Shown: positions 8,310-17,062 of the stretch, in pieces | Layout of the letters: the number at the start of each line of letters is the position of its first letter | Numbering within the stretch: the first letter of the stretch is position 1 | Source of the DNA: Thalassospiraceae bacterium LMO-SO8 | Lineage (GTDB): Bacteria > Pseudomonadota > Alphaproteobacteria > Rhodospirillales > Casp-alpha2 | Length of the DNA stretch: 64,000 nt | Direction of reading: 5' to 3' | Assembly: GCA_031655335.1 (NCBI GenBank) | Contig: CP134226.1 | Location: 3,034,001 to 3,098,000 of the forward strand | Notes under the pieces: model-generated | What the model was told of the DNA's origin: nothing | What the model saw: only the letters and a program-made list of their open reading frames with translations | The model's database searches: none | Translations under genes and position numbers: made by a program

Positions 8310-9083
8310 ATGCGCCTGCAACTCGCCACTTGGCCCGAGGTCGAAACCTATCTCGGCGCTTCCAAGGGTGTGATCATCCCCGTCGGCTCGACGGAACAGC
8401 ACGGCCCCACGGGCTTCATCGGCACGGACGCGCTGTGCCCGGAAATCCTCGCCTTCGGCCTGTCGGAACGGCGCGCCGCCGAAGGCCGCGAGGTGATGGT
8501 GGCGCCCACGCTGTCGATCGGTATGGCGCAGCACCACCTGGGCTTCGCGGGCTCGGTCACGCTGCGGCCCTCGACCATGATCGCCATGGTCCAGGACATC
8601 GTGAACTCGCTGGCCAAGCACGGGTTCGAACGGTTCTTTTTCCTCAACGGCCACGGCGGCAACATCGCGACCCTGAACGCCGCGTTCTCGGAAATCTATG
8701 CCGAACACAGCCTGGGCCGGGCCGGCGACAACCGCCCGCCCGTGCGCTGCACCCTGGTCAACTGGTTCGACTGCGACAGCGTCATGAAGATCTCGGCCGA
8801 AACCTTCGGCGACGACGACGGCGCGCATGCGACCTGCGGCGAGGTCAGCCTGACCTATTACGGGTTCCAGAAGGACGCCGCCCGCGTGCAGGGTGCTTCG
8901 ATGACCCCCGGCCGCGCCGGCGACGGCCCGATCTTCGACTGCGACGATTACCGCCGCCGCTTCCCCGACGGGCGCATCGGCTCGGACCCCAGGAAGGCGA
9001 CCATCGAGGCGGGGGAAATCCTGTACAACGCGGCGATCGAGGAAATCGGCGAACGCTACGACGCCTTCGTCGCCGCGGGCTGA
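8310..9083 (+). CDS. Creatininase-family (amidohydrolase) protein
   Basis: This 257-residue cytoplasmic metal hydrolase is of the creatininase/MftE/formamide-hydrolase group. Metal ligands are visible: E and H in PVGSTEQHG (residues 26-34), D in GTDA, H in NGHGGN and E in CGEVS. These enzymes open small cyclic or linear amides (creatinine, amino-pyrimidine formamides, mycofactocin precursor), and the substrate here is unknown. The ATG at 8310 lies 14 bases after hemA and gives normal family length; the ribosome binding site is weak. It is followed 18 bases later by the metallophosphoesterase. Confidence 0.85.
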   Translation: MRLQLATWPEVETYLGASKGVIIPVGSTEQHGPTGFIGTDALCPEILAFGLSERRAAEGREVMVAPTLSIGMAQHHLGFAGSVTLRPSTMIAMVQDIVNSLAKHGFERFFFLNGHGGNIATLNAAFSEIYAEHSLGRAGDNRPPVRCTLVNWFDCDSVMKISAETFGDDDGAHATCGEVSLTYYGFQKDAARVQGASMTPGRAGDGPIFDCDDYRRRFPDGRIGSDPRKATIEAGEILYNAAIEEIGERYDAFVAAG

Positions 9084-9101
9084 GGCCTCCCGGTCCGCGC
9101 C

Positions 9102-9875
9102 ATGAAGGACCGCACGCGTATCCTCCACCTGACGGACCTGCACCTGCGCCACGCCCTGGCGGGCACGGCGAAGCGGCCGGAACGCCTGTCCCGCGAGATG
9201 CCCGCCGTGCTCGGCCGCCTCGCCGGGCGGATCGACGCCCTGGGCGCCGATGTCGTGGTGGTCTCGGGTGACCTGCTGGATATCCCGGACGAATACATCG
9301 ACGGCACGAACACGGACCCGGACGGGCGGGCGGAAACGGCGGCGGCCTCGGTCGCCGATTACCGCCTGTTCCGCGACCTGCTGGAAAACCTCGGGCGGCC
9401 CTTCGTCGCCGTTCCGGGCAACCACGACGTGCCGGAATTGTTCGACACCGCCTTCGCCGACCAGACCCCGCTGCGCGACGTGGCGGGCCTGCGCTTCGTC
9501 TGCTTCCGCGATGACCTGAACGGCGACCGGGCGCCGATACGCGATGCCGGGGGCCGGGCGCTGTTCGAACGCGCCATCGCCGACGGCCCGCCGCAGATCC
9601 ACGTGCAGCATTACATGATCGACCCGCCGACCTTCGCCCGGTGGCGCTACCACTACACGGACGCCGATTGGTACCGGGATCGCATCAACGCCTCGGGCTG
9701 CGTGCGCGCGGTGCTGTCCGGCCATTTCCACCCGGGCAGCCATGTCGTGTCGGACACGGGCGTGCATTATTCCGTGCCGCCGGCCTTCTGCTCGGCGCCG
9801 CATCCCTTCCGCCTGGTCGATGTCGGCCCGTCGGGAGTGCTTGGCATCGAGGACCGCAGCGTGGACAATGGCTGA
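9102..9875 (+). CDS. Calcineurin-like metallophosphoesterase
   Basis: This 257-residue protein has the complete two-metal phosphoesterase motif set in order: LTDLHLRH (residues 8-15), SGDLLD (about 56-61), GNHD (about 106-109), a histidine in VQHYM and the closing GHFHPGSH (about 206-213). This matches the cAMP phosphodiesterase/CpdA-like and related 3',5'-nucleotide or phospholipid phosphoesterases. No signal peptide is visible, so it is cytoplasmic. It is third in the run after hemA, 18 bases behind the creatininase-like gene. The substrate is not determined. Confidence 0.85.
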   Translation: MKDRTRILHLTDLHLRHALAGTAKRPERLSREMPAVLGRLAGRIDALGADVVVVSGDLLDIPDEYIDGTNTDPDGRAETAAASVADYRLFRDLLENLGRPFVAVPGNHDVPELFDTAFADQTPLRDVAGLRFVCFRDDLNGDRAPIRDAGGRALFERAIADGPPQIHVQHYMIDPPTFARWRYHYTDADWYRDRINASGCVRAVLSGHFHPGSHVVSDTGVHYSVPPAFCSAPHPFRLVDVGPSGVLGIEDRSVDNG

Positions 9876-9905
9876 TCCGCACCGGCGAAGGAGAGGAGCC
9901 GCGCC

Positions 9906-10394
9906 ATGAAAAAAGCCTTCATCATCTTCATGACCGGCGGGTTTTTGGGCCTGTTCGCCGGGACCGCCCTCGGCATCTTCGCCTATCCCTACATCTTCCT
10001 GGCCGACATCGTGGCCCAGGAAGCCGCCCCCGCCGACGCCGCCGCCAATCCCGTCGCCACCGGCAACTTCATCCACGCCAATCCGTCAGACCCCATCCAC
10101 TATGGCCGGGGCGGGGTCACGGTCTACGACCGCGCCGTGCGGCTGGAACCGGATTTCGAGGTCGGCCCCGGGCCCAAGTACCACGTCTACCTGGTGCCCC
10201 TCGACGCCGTGACGCCGGACACGGAGGTCGACAAGACCATGTTCGTGGACTTAGGGAGGCTCCGCGCCTTCAAGGGCAGCCAGAACTTCAACATCCCCGA
10301 CGGCCTGGACCTGAAGTCTTACGGCCATGTGGTGATCTGGTGCGAGAAGTTCGGGGTTTTGATTTCGCCGGCGAAGTTGAGTTTTAAGGGGTGA
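9906..10394 (+). CDS. DM13-domain membrane-anchored protein
   Basis: This 162-residue protein has an N-terminal hydrophobic segment (about residues 5-32) that anchors or exports it. A short alanine-rich linker follows, then a DM13 domain (about 51-162) starting ATGNFIHANPSDPIHYG and including YHVYLVP. A single cysteine in VIWCEKF near the end is the conserved DM13 cysteine proposed to have a redox or electron-transfer role. It is probably periplasmic. A strong GGAGAGGAG precedes the ATG. The biochemical role of bacterial DM13 proteins is poorly known. It lies 30 bases after the metallophosphoesterase. Confidence 0.8.
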   Translation: MKKAFIIFMTGGFLGLFAGTALGIFAYPYIFLADIVAQEAAPADAAANPVATGNFIHANPSDPIHYGRGGVTVYDRAVRLEPDFEVGPGPKYHVYLVPLDAVTPDTEVDKTMFVDLGRLRAFKGSQNFNIPDGLDLKSYGHVVIWCEKFGVLISPAKLSFKG

Positions 10395-10497
10395 TGTTTG
10401 GGCGGGATGTCCGGTTTGACCCAAGGCGCTGATTGGTTGGTCGAGGTTGGCTTCCTCACGAGAGCAGCCAGTAGTGGGAAGACCTCCGGCAATTTTA

Positions 10498-10926
10498 ATG
10501 CAAAAACTGTCTCTCGACATATATTATGGGCGCATGTCCGAATACAAAGCTATATACCGTGACAAGGTTCATCAGTACGAAGACGCTCTCAACCGCTTCT
10601 TGAGTTTGATGAACGCGGGTGGTGCGGCAACTGTTCTAGCATTCATCGGCACGAGCAATGTAGACACGCCAGCTGTAGCGATACCGCTGGTGTTTTTCGT
10701 TGGTGGGCTGATTTTAGCGGGTTGGTCGCTATATTATGGAATGCGTTTGAACATCGAGAATATTCAGAACGATGTGCTTCCCAGCAGGGAGACCGAGCGA
10801 GAAATCGACAAATATGTCTCGTTGCATGGTGGGGCAATGGGAAAATCATTTGCATTTTTCGTCTTAGGCTCTGTCTCTGGCACATTGATGGTGGCCATCT
10901 TTTTGTTCACTAAAGCCAGTTCCTAA
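10498..10926 (+). CDS. Orphan membrane protein of unknown function
   Basis: This roughly 142-residue protein starts at the ATG at 10498. Alternatives are a TTG at 10447 and an ATG at 10534, and none has a clear ribosome binding site. A helical, charged N-terminus (KVHQYEDALNRF) precedes hydrophobic segments at about residues 37-50, 60-80 and 115-137. Base composition is clearly more A+T-rich than the neighbours, and codon use is unlike theirs (ATA, TTA, AGG-type choices), which suggests recent acquisition. The helix-TM-TM-helix-TM layout resembles small membrane proteins found in genomic islands and also the protein at 45938. I do not recognise the family. Confidence 0.6.
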   Translation: MQKLSLDIYYGRMSEYKAIYRDKVHQYEDALNRFLSLMNAGGAATVLAFIGTSNVDTPAVAIPLVFFVGGLILAGWSLYYGMRLNIENIQNDVLPSRETEREIDKYVSLHGGAMGKSFAFFVLGSVSGTLMVAIFLFTKASS

Positions 10927-11025
10927 GTTGTTAGCGCGAATTCTGGGAACAGTCCCCTGTTTCAGGTTTGCCTCCGAGAGAGCTACGCCAATTCTGGCTA
11001 TGATCGGACATTGTTTTTGACCTGA

Positions 11026-11058
11026 GGAATTGCGCCGCTGTCTCGGGGAATTGTGCCG
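11026..11058 (+). repeat. Two 12-base direct repeats 21 bases apart
   Basis: GGAATTGCGCCG (11026-11037) and GGAATTGTGCCG (11047-11058) differ at one base and are spaced 21 bases, two helical turns. They lie 55-87 bases before the acyl-CoA dehydrogenase start. They could be tandem activator sites or a chance duplication. GGGAACAGTCCC lies some 70 bases further upstream. Confidence 0.35.
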
Positions 11059-11095
11059 TCGGTGTTAAACCTACGCTTCCAATCCTGAAACCAGA

Positions 11096-11107
11096 ATTGT
11101 ATACAAT
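11096..11107. promoter_or_regulatory. Shared palindrome, site 1 (acyl-CoA dehydrogenase)
   Basis: ATTGTATACAAT is a perfect 12-base palindrome ending 5 bases before the start codon at 11113. The same core TGTATACA recurs at 22350, 37190 and 62862, with a variant at 19251. Its A+T-rich symmetric form resembles operators of GntR/FCD-type repressors. Because it sits where a ribosome binding site should be, it may instead be or overlap a -10 element of a leaderless transcript. Confidence 0.6.
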
Positions 11108-11112
11108 CCGCC

Positions 11113-12270
11113 ATGAATTTCGAACTCACCGAAGAACAGCGTCTGTTCCAGGACGCGGTCGGCGCCTTTGCCCGGGATCATCTGGCCGAGGGCGCCCTTG
11201 AACGCGCGCATGCGGGGGAATACCCGCGTGACGTCGCCAAGCTCATGGCCGAAAACGGCCTGTTGGGCATCACCATCGCGGAAGAGGACGGCGGCCAGGG
11301 CGGCAGCTTGATGGACGCGGTCATCGCCATTCAGGAAGTGGCCATGCACTGCCCGCGCTCCGCCGACGTGATCCAGGCGGGCAGCTTCGGCGCGATCCGG
11401 GTGCTGGCGGCCTACGGCACGCCGGACCAGAAGGAACGCTATCTGAAGCCGCTGCTGGCGGGGGAAACCCTGATCGCCGTCGGCATGACAGAGCCCGACG
11501 CCGGGTCCGCCGTGACCGACCTGCGCACCACGGCGACGCCGGACGGCGAGGGGCTTCGCATCAACGGCCAGAAATGCTTCACCAGCCATTCGCCGGAGGC
11601 CGACGTGTTTCTGGTCTACGTGCGTTTCGGGCCGGGCGTGGGCGGCATCGGATCGGTGCTGATCCCGCGCGACGCGCCGGGCCTGGAATTCGGCAAGCCG
11701 ACGCCGTTCCTGGGCGGCGACGATTGGGCGCCCCTGTTCTTCACCGACCTTTACGTGCCGCCGGAAAACATCCTGCTGCGCGAAGGCGGGTTCAAGAAAC
11801 AGATCGCGGGCTTCAACGTGGAGCGCATCGGCAACACGGCGCGCTCGCTCGCCCTCGGGCGGCTCGCCTTCGAGACGGCGCGGGAGCATGCCCTGACGCG
11901 CAAGCAGTTCGACCGGCCCTTGGCCGAGTTCCAGGGCCTGCAATGGAAGTTCGCGGAAATGCAGATCAAGCTCGACGCCGGGCAATTGCTGCTCTACCGC
12001 GCGGCGGTGAACGCCGACAACGGCTTCCCCTCGGCCCAGGAAACGGCCATCGCCAAGGCCTTCTGCAACGAGGCCGGGCATTGGGTGTCGTCGGAGGCGC
12101 TTCAAGTCATGGGCGGCATGGGATACAGCCAGGACAGCATCGTCGAATACTGCTTCCGCCGCACGCGGGGCTGGATGATCGCCGGCGGCTCCATCGAGAT
12201 CCTCAAGAACCGCATCGCCGAAGGGGTGTTCGACACCCGCTTCTCGCAGCGCCCGCCCCGGGCCAAATAA
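11113..12270 (+). CDS. Acyl-CoA dehydrogenase
   Basis: This 385-residue FAD enzyme oxidises an acyl-CoA to the 2-enoyl-CoA. The FAD/substrate motif GMTEPDAGSAVTD (about 126-138) and the C-terminal segment GGMGYSQD are typical. The position that carries the catalytic glutamate in medium-chain enzymes reads AGGSIEI instead of xEGTxEI, as in family members that take their base from another helix (isovaleryl- or long-chain type). No Shine-Dalgarno is visible; a palindrome fills that space. The synthetase gene starts 1 base after its stop, so the two form an operon. The substrate is unknown. Confidence 0.88.
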   Translation: MNFELTEEQRLFQDAVGAFARDHLAEGALERAHAGEYPRDVAKLMAENGLLGITIAEEDGGQGGSLMDAVIAIQEVAMHCPRSADVIQAGSFGAIRVLAAYGTPDQKERYLKPLLAGETLIAVGMTEPDAGSAVTDLRTTATPDGEGLRINGQKCFTSHSPEADVFLVYVRFGPGVGGIGSVLIPRDAPGLEFGKPTPFLGGDDWAPLFFTDLYVPPENILLREGGFKKQIAGFNVERIGNTARSLALGRLAFETAREHALTRKQFDRPLAEFQGLQWKFAEMQIKLDAGQLLLYRAAVNADNGFPSAQETAIAKAFCNEAGHWVSSEALQVMGGMGYSQDSIVEYCFRRTRGWMIAGGSIEILKNRIAEGVFDTRFSQRPPRAK

Positions 12271-12271
12271 C

Positions 12272-14347
12272 ATGGCCGATCACGCAACCCTGGTCCGGGC
12301 ATTGTTCACGCCGCGCGCCGTGGCCCTGATCGGCGCCTCGGCGGACCCGACCAAGAATTCCGGCCGCCCGCAGCGGTTCCTGAAAGCCCACGGTTTCACC
12401 GGCGACGTCTATCCCATCAATCCGGGCCGCGACGAGGTTCAGGGCGTGCCCGCGTTCAAGTCCGTGGCTGACGTCCCGGGCCCGGTCGACCATGCCTTCG
12501 TCATGGTTCCGGCCAAGCATGTCGAGGACGCCATCCGCGATTGCGGCGCCAAGGGCGTGCCGGTCGCGACGATCTATTCCGACGGCTTCGCCGAAACCGG
12601 CGACGACGGCCGCAGGATGCAGGAACGCCTGGTCGCCACGGCGCGCAAGGCGGGCGTGCGGCTGATCGGCCCCAATTCCATGGGCGTCATTCATCCGGCG
12701 TCCGCGCTGACCCTGTCGGTCAACGCCGTCTTGGAAATGGAAGGGATCAAGCCGGGCGGTCTGTCCCTCATTTCCCAGAGCGGCACCATCCTGGGCACGC
12801 TGTTGTCGCGCGGTGCCGCGCGCGGCATCGGCTTCGCCCGCATGATCGGCGTCGGCAACGAAAGCGATCTGGGCGTGGGCGAACTGGTCGACCTGCTGGT
12901 CGACGATCCGAAAACCAAGGCCATCCTTCTGTTCATTGAGGCCGTGCGTGACGGCGCGGTCCTCGCCGCCGCCGCGCGCCGCGCGTTTGCAGCCGGCAAG
13001 CCGGTGATCGCCTACAAGCTTGGCCGCTCCGACGCGGGGCGCGAACTGGCGCTCAGCCACTCGGGCGCCATCGCCGGCCCGGCCAAGGCGGCGGACGCCT
13101 ATTTCAAGGCCCACGCCATCGCCCGGGTCGAAATGCTCGAAGGCCTGTTGGAGGCGCCGCCCCTGTTCCTGGGCCACCCGCCCGCCAAGGGCAAGCGCGT
13201 CGCCGTCGTGACCACCACGGGCGGCGGGGCGGCCTCGGTCGCCGACCGTCTGGGCCTGCTGGGGGCGACCCTGGTGCCGGCACCCGACAGCGTGCGCGAA
13301 GCGCTGCGCGCCCACGGCCTGGAAATCGGACGCGGGCCGCTGGTCGACCTGACCATGGCGGGCACGCGGGAAGGGGTTTACGGCGCGGCCCTCGAACAGC
13401 TTCTGGCGGCGGACGAGATCGACGCCGTGGTCGCGGTCGTCGGCTCCTCGGGCCAGTTCAAGCCGGAATTGGCCGTGGCCCCCATCGTCGAACATGCGGC
13501 GGGGGCGTCCAAACCCGTCGCCGCCTTCATCGCGCCCCAGGCGGACAAGTCGCTGGCCCTGTTGCAGGACGCCGGGATCGCCAATTTCCGCACGCCCGAA
13601 GCCTGCGCCGACGCGGTCATGGCGTTCCTCAACCGCGCGGCCCCGCGCCCGTTGCCCGAGGTCGATGCCTACGCCAAGGAAAAGGCCGACGCCCTGGCGG
13701 CGCGCGCCCCATCAGCCCTGTTGAACGAGCGCGAGGCGTCCCTGGTGTTCGAGGCCCTGGGCCTGCCCATCGCGCCCGCCCAGGTGATCAAGTCGCCGGG
13801 CGAACCCATCGCCGTGCCGTTCCCGGTCGCGGTCAAGGTCCTGGCCCGTGACATTCAGCACAAGACCGAACGCGGCCTGGTGCGCCTCGGCATCGACACG
13901 CCCGAGGGCGTGTGGGACGCGGCGGAACAGCTTTTGAAAGCCGCCCCCGAGGCCGAGGGCATTCTGGTGCAGTCCATGGCCCAGGGCGTGATGGGCGAGG
14001 TCATCGCCGGATACCGCCTGGACCAGGAAGCCGGGCCCATCGTGCTGGTCGGCCCCGGCGGCGTGATGGCCGAGGTCTATGACGATGCCGCCGTGCGCAC
14101 CGCACCCGTGGACGAGGCCGAGGCCATGGCCATGATCCGAGAGGTCAAGGGCCTGGCGCCGATCCGGGGATTTCGCGGCAAGCCGGCGGGCGATTTGAAG
14201 GCCCTGGCCAAGGCCGTGGCGGCGCTGTCCAACCTGGCGGTTCTCGACACGCCGGTGTTGGAGGCCGAGATCAATCCGCTGATGATCCGGGGTGAGGGGC
14301 AGGGCGTCGTCGCCGTCGACGCGCTGCTGCGGCTCAAGCCCCGCTAA
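12272..14347 (+). CDS. NDP-forming acyl-CoA synthetase (acetate-CoA ligase family)
   Basis: This 691-residue fusion of both subunits of ADP-forming acetyl-CoA synthetase makes, or uses, acyl-CoA with ATP/ADP. An N-terminal CoA-binding Rossmann domain (about 8-130) begins FTPRAVALIGAS. Two succinyl-CoA-ligase-like domains follow (about 150-450), with the phospho-histidine in ALSHSGAIAG (near residue 266). A C-terminal ATP-grasp domain (about 480-691) completes it. It is translationally close to the acyl-CoA dehydrogenase (1-base gap), suggesting that it activates the acid oxidised by that enzyme. Related fusions act on acetate, propionate, pimelate or aryl acids; the acid here is unknown. Confidence 0.88.
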   Translation: MADHATLVRALFTPRAVALIGASADPTKNSGRPQRFLKAHGFTGDVYPINPGRDEVQGVPAFKSVADVPGPVDHAFVMVPAKHVEDAIRDCGAKGVPVATIYSDGFAETGDDGRRMQERLVATARKAGVRLIGPNSMGVIHPASALTLSVNAVLEMEGIKPGGLSLISQSGTILGTLLSRGAARGIGFARMIGVGNESDLGVGELVDLLVDDPKTKAILLFIEAVRDGAVLAAAARRAFAAGKPVIAYKLGRSDAGRELALSHSGAIAGPAKAADAYFKAHAIARVEMLEGLLEAPPLFLGHPPAKGKRVAVVTTTGGGAASVADRLGLLGATLVPAPDSVREALRAHGLEIGRGPLVDLTMAGTREGVYGAALEQLLAADEIDAVVAVVGSSGQFKPELAVAPIVEHAAGASKPVAAFIAPQADKSLALLQDAGIANFRTPEACADAVMAFLNRAAPRPLPEVDAYAKEKADALAARAPSALLNEREASLVFEALGLPIAPAQVIKSPGEPIAVPFPVAVKVLARDIQHKTERGLVRLGIDTPEGVWDAAEQLLKAAPEAEGILVQSMAQGVMGEVIAGYRLDQEAGPIVLVGPGGVMAEVYDDAAVRTAPVDEAEAMAMIREVKGLAPIRGFRGKPAGDLKALAKAVAALSNLAVLDTPVLEAEINPLMIRGEGQGVVAVDALLRLKPR

Positions 14348-14460
14348 GTCTGCCTTTAGCTAAGCTTGCTTTGAACGGTAACGGGATCGGCGTATCCTTG
14401 GCGGCATAACAACGCCGAACACGGCCGATTGGGACAGCATGTGCAGGGAGGCACCACCCC

Positions 14461-14829
14461 ATGACACTTCAACAGAATCAAATTGAACGCCGCCACGCCA
14501 GTGCGCGCATGAGCCAGATCGCGGCCACCGCCGACACGGTCTATCTGGCGGGGCAGGTCGCCACGGGGGCGGCCCGGGGGGCCAGCGTCGCCGAGCAGAC
14601 CCGCGAAATCCTGGGCAACATCGATGCCTATCTGGCCGAAATGGGCACCAATAAATCGCGGATATTGCAGGCGCAGATCTGGCTCAGCGACATGGCCTGT
14701 TTCGCCGAAATGAACGAGGTATGGGACGCCTGGGTCGATCCCAAGGCGACGCCCGTGCGGGCCTGCGTGCAGGCGGCCCTGGCCTCGCCCGACTGGAAGG
14801 TCGAGATCATGGTGACGGCGGCGCGCTGA
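14461..14829 (+). CDS. RidA/YjgF-family protein
   Basis: This 122-residue protein of the YjgF/YER057c/UK114 family is a trimeric fold that often deaminates reactive enamine/imine intermediates. The family pattern is clear: an N-terminal VYLAGQVA strand, QTREILGNID, and the C-terminal RACVQAALASPDWKVEIMV with the conserved arginine before the cysteine. GGGAGG precedes the start by 9 bases. It opens a four-gene run (RidA, phosphodiesterase, substrate-binding-like, MFS) with gaps of 22-33 bases. Such operon-linked RidA proteins often serve one pathway. Confidence 0.88.
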   Translation: MTLQQNQIERRHASARMSQIAATADTVYLAGQVATGAARGASVAEQTREILGNIDAYLAEMGTNKSRILQAQIWLSDMACFAEMNEVWDAWVDPKATPVRACVQAALASPDWKVEIMVTAAR

Positions 14830-14862
14830 CGAATACGGACCAAGCAGGAAAGACACACCCAC

Positions 14863-16128
14863 ATGACCACAACAAAACGCGCGGTTGTCGTGATCTGCGA
14901 CGGCCTGCGGGCCGACATGATCACCCCCGACTGGACCCCCAACCTGTGGCGGCTGAAGGAACGGTTCCGCAGCTTCGCCAATCACCGCAGCGTCTTTCCC
15001 TCGACCACGCGGACCAACGCGGCGTCCCTCGCCACCGGCTGCTATCCGGCCCGTCACGGCCTGGAAGGCAACGCCATGGCCCTGGAAGAGGACGGCCGGT
15101 TCGAGGTCTTGAGCGTCGGCCCCCCCGGGTTCCGCGACCGTCTGGAAAAGGCGCGGGGGCGGACCCTGACCATGCCGACCCTGGCCGAACGGGTGACCGG
15201 CGCCGGCGGCCGGGCGGTGGTCTATTCCAACGTGTCGCCGGGGGCGGCCATGTTCCACGACCCGGACGGCCACGGTTACATTTATCATCGTTCGTTCTCG
15301 CAAGGCCCCGGCCGCGCGGTGCTGGATCCGTTGGGGATCGAGCATACGGCGGCCGGCGACACGGTCCTGACCGACCGTTTCCTCGACGAGGTACTGGTCC
15401 CCGGCGGGCCGGAATACGCCCTGATCTGGCAGTGCGAACCGGACCATACCCAGCACGCGGTGAAACTGGGATCGCCCGAACATCTGGCGGTCATCGCCGC
15501 CGCCGACGCCAATGCCGGACGCATCGCCGACCGCATCGAGGAGATGGATCCGACGGGGGAAAACATCCTGCTTCTGGTGGGCTCCGACCACGGTCACGAG
15601 ACGACGACCGAGATCGTCGACCTGGACGAGGTGCTGGTCGCGGCGGGCCTGAAGGACGGACCGGACAGCCGCGAGGTCGCCATCGCCCCTCAGGGTACCT
15701 CCGTGACGATCTATCTGGCGCCCGAGGCCATGGACCGGGAAGGGGCCATCGTCAATTTCCTGATGGGCCATCCGGCGGTCGGCGGCGTCGTCCACGGCGC
15801 GGATCTGGCGAAGCTGGGCATGCCCGTGGGCGAGGGCGTGCCGCGCATCGCCGTGACCGGCAATACGACCGACGCGGCGAACGAATTCGGGGTCAAGGGC
15901 GGCTCCGTCGCCTTCCAGGGCACGCTGAAGATTTCCAACAACCAGGGCTGCGGCCAGCACGGCGGCCTGGGTGCCTATGAACAAAGCCCCTTCGCCATGG
16001 CGCGGGGGCCGCTCTATGCAGGCGGCACGGAAAGCGGCGATCCGACCAGCACGGTCGATCTGGCGCCGACGATCCTGCGCCATCTGGGTTTGGACCACGC
16101 CGACATGGACGGCGCGCCGCTGCCCTGA
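14863..16128 (+). CDS. Type I phosphodiesterase / alkaline-phosphatase-superfamily protein
   Basis: This 421-residue two-zinc hydrolase is of the nucleotide pyrophosphatase/phosphodiesterase branch. Metal ligands and nucleophile occur in order: D in ICDGLR (about 12-17), threonine in FPSTTRTN as probable nucleophile, D and H in CEPDHTQH, DH in GSDHGHE and H in GQHGG. The family includes phosphonoacetate hydrolase and nucleotide or phosphodiester hydrolases. There is no signal peptide, so it acts in the cytoplasm. With the MFS and RidA neighbours it may process an imported phospho-ester or phosphonate (inference). Confidence 0.8.
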   Translation: MTTTKRAVVVICDGLRADMITPDWTPNLWRLKERFRSFANHRSVFPSTTRTNAASLATGCYPARHGLEGNAMALEEDGRFEVLSVGPPGFRDRLEKARGRTLTMPTLAERVTGAGGRAVVYSNVSPGAAMFHDPDGHGYIYHRSFSQGPGRAVLDPLGIEHTAAGDTVLTDRFLDEVLVPGGPEYALIWQCEPDHTQHAVKLGSPEHLAVIAAADANAGRIADRIEEMDPTGENILLLVGSDHGHETTTEIVDLDEVLVAAGLKDGPDSREVAIAPQGTSVTIYLAPEAMDREGAIVNFLMGHPAVGGVVHGADLAKLGMPVGEGVPRIAVTGNTTDAANEFGVKGGSVAFQGTLKISNNQGCGQHGGLGAYEQSPFAMARGPLYAGGTESGDPTSTVDLAPTILRHLGLDHADMDGAPLP

Positions 16129-16152
16129 TCACCCAGCAAAAGGAACGCCCAG

Positions 16153-17040
16153 ATGACCAAGATCAACATCCAGTTCTCGCGCTTTTCGGCGTTCTACACG
16201 CCGCTGATCGCGACCATGGCCGGGGGCTTCCTGACGGACGAGGGGTTGGAATACGACTGGTCCAAGGCGGCGAACAACGACGCGGCGTTGCAGAATTTGG
16301 CCGACGGCACGGTCGACGTCGCCCAGTCGGCGGTCGGTGTCAGTCTGATCCAACTGGCCCGGGGCGACCGGCCGGCGGCCCGCCATTTCGCCCAGATCAA
16401 TGAACTGGACGGCTTCTTCATCGCCGGCCGCCACGCCGATCCCGAATTCCAATGGGCGCGGCTTGAGGGCGCGGACGTGCTGGTCGATCACGGGCTGCAA
16501 CCCATGGCCATGTTCAAATATGCCTGCATGAAGGCGGGCATCGATTTCGACAAGCTGAACGTCATCGACGCGGGCGGCGGGGCCGACATGGAAAAGGCCT
16601 TCCGCGCCGGCACAGGCGCCTACGTTCACTTGCAGGGACCGGCGCCGCAGAACATGGAATACGACGGCGCGGGCTATGTGGTGGCCGAGGTCGGCCGGCC
16701 CATCGGGCCTTGTGCGTTCTCGTCCCTTGCGGCCATGCCGGAATGGCTGGCGACGGACGCGGCCAAGGCCTTCACACGCGCCTACACAAAGACGCGGGCC
16801 TGGATCAACCAGGTTTCGGCCGACGAGATCGCCGGCAAGGTCGCGGAATTCTTCCCCGAAACCCATGCCTCGGTCCTGGCCGAATGCATCGCCGCCTATC
16901 AGGGGCTCGGCAACTGGGCGCCACGGGTCGAGATCACGGAGCCTTCCCTTGCCGTGGCCCAGGACGTTTTCGTCCAGGCAGGACACATCAAGGAGCCTTA
17001 TCCTTACGACCTGCTTTGCACCCGTCCCCCCGCCGTCTGA
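16153..17040 (+). CDS. NMT1/THI5-like substrate-binding-fold protein without signal peptide
   Basis: This 295-residue protein resembles the periplasmic-binding fold of the NMT1/SsuA group. It begins with a strand, then PLIATMAGGFLTDEGLEYDW, and has NNDAALQNLADGTVDVAQSA (about 40-59), the typical ligand-cleft segment. It starts MTKINIQFSRF with no export signal, and no ABC permease or ATPase is nearby. It may therefore be a cytoplasmic enzyme or sensor built on this fold, as yeast THI5 is. AAGGAA lies upstream. It sits 24 bases after the phosphodiesterase and 22 before the MFS gene. Confidence 0.7.
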   Translation: MTKINIQFSRFSAFYTPLIATMAGGFLTDEGLEYDWSKAANNDAALQNLADGTVDVAQSAVGVSLIQLARGDRPAARHFAQINELDGFFIAGRHADPEFQWARLEGADVLVDHGLQPMAMFKYACMKAGIDFDKLNVIDAGGGADMEKAFRAGTGAYVHLQGPAPQNMEYDGAGYVVAEVGRPIGPCAFSSLAAMPEWLATDAAKAFTRAYTKTRAWINQVSADEIAGKVAEFFPETHASVLAECIAAYQGLGNWAPRVEITEPSLAVAQDVFVQAGHIKEPYPYDLLCTRPPAV

Positions 17041-17062
17041 CCCTGGGAATTCCCGCCCGCCC

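Noticed and set aside
8280-10076. Long minus-strand open frame opposite the creatininase and metallophosphoesterase genes
   Set aside because: Low-complexity, Arg/Gly/Asp/His-rich translation with no domain; an antisense shadow of G+C-rich coding DNA.
10940-10970. Insertion-sequence end suggested by GGGAACAGTCCC
   Set aside because: No transposase frame or matching partner repeat lies nearby; a single short palindrome is not enough.
11096-11107. Shared TGTATACA sites as ordinary -10 boxes only
   Set aside because: At sites 3, 4 and 5 I saw no -35-like hexamer at 16-18 bases upstream, and the two-sided symmetry is better explained by an operator. It remains an option for site 1.
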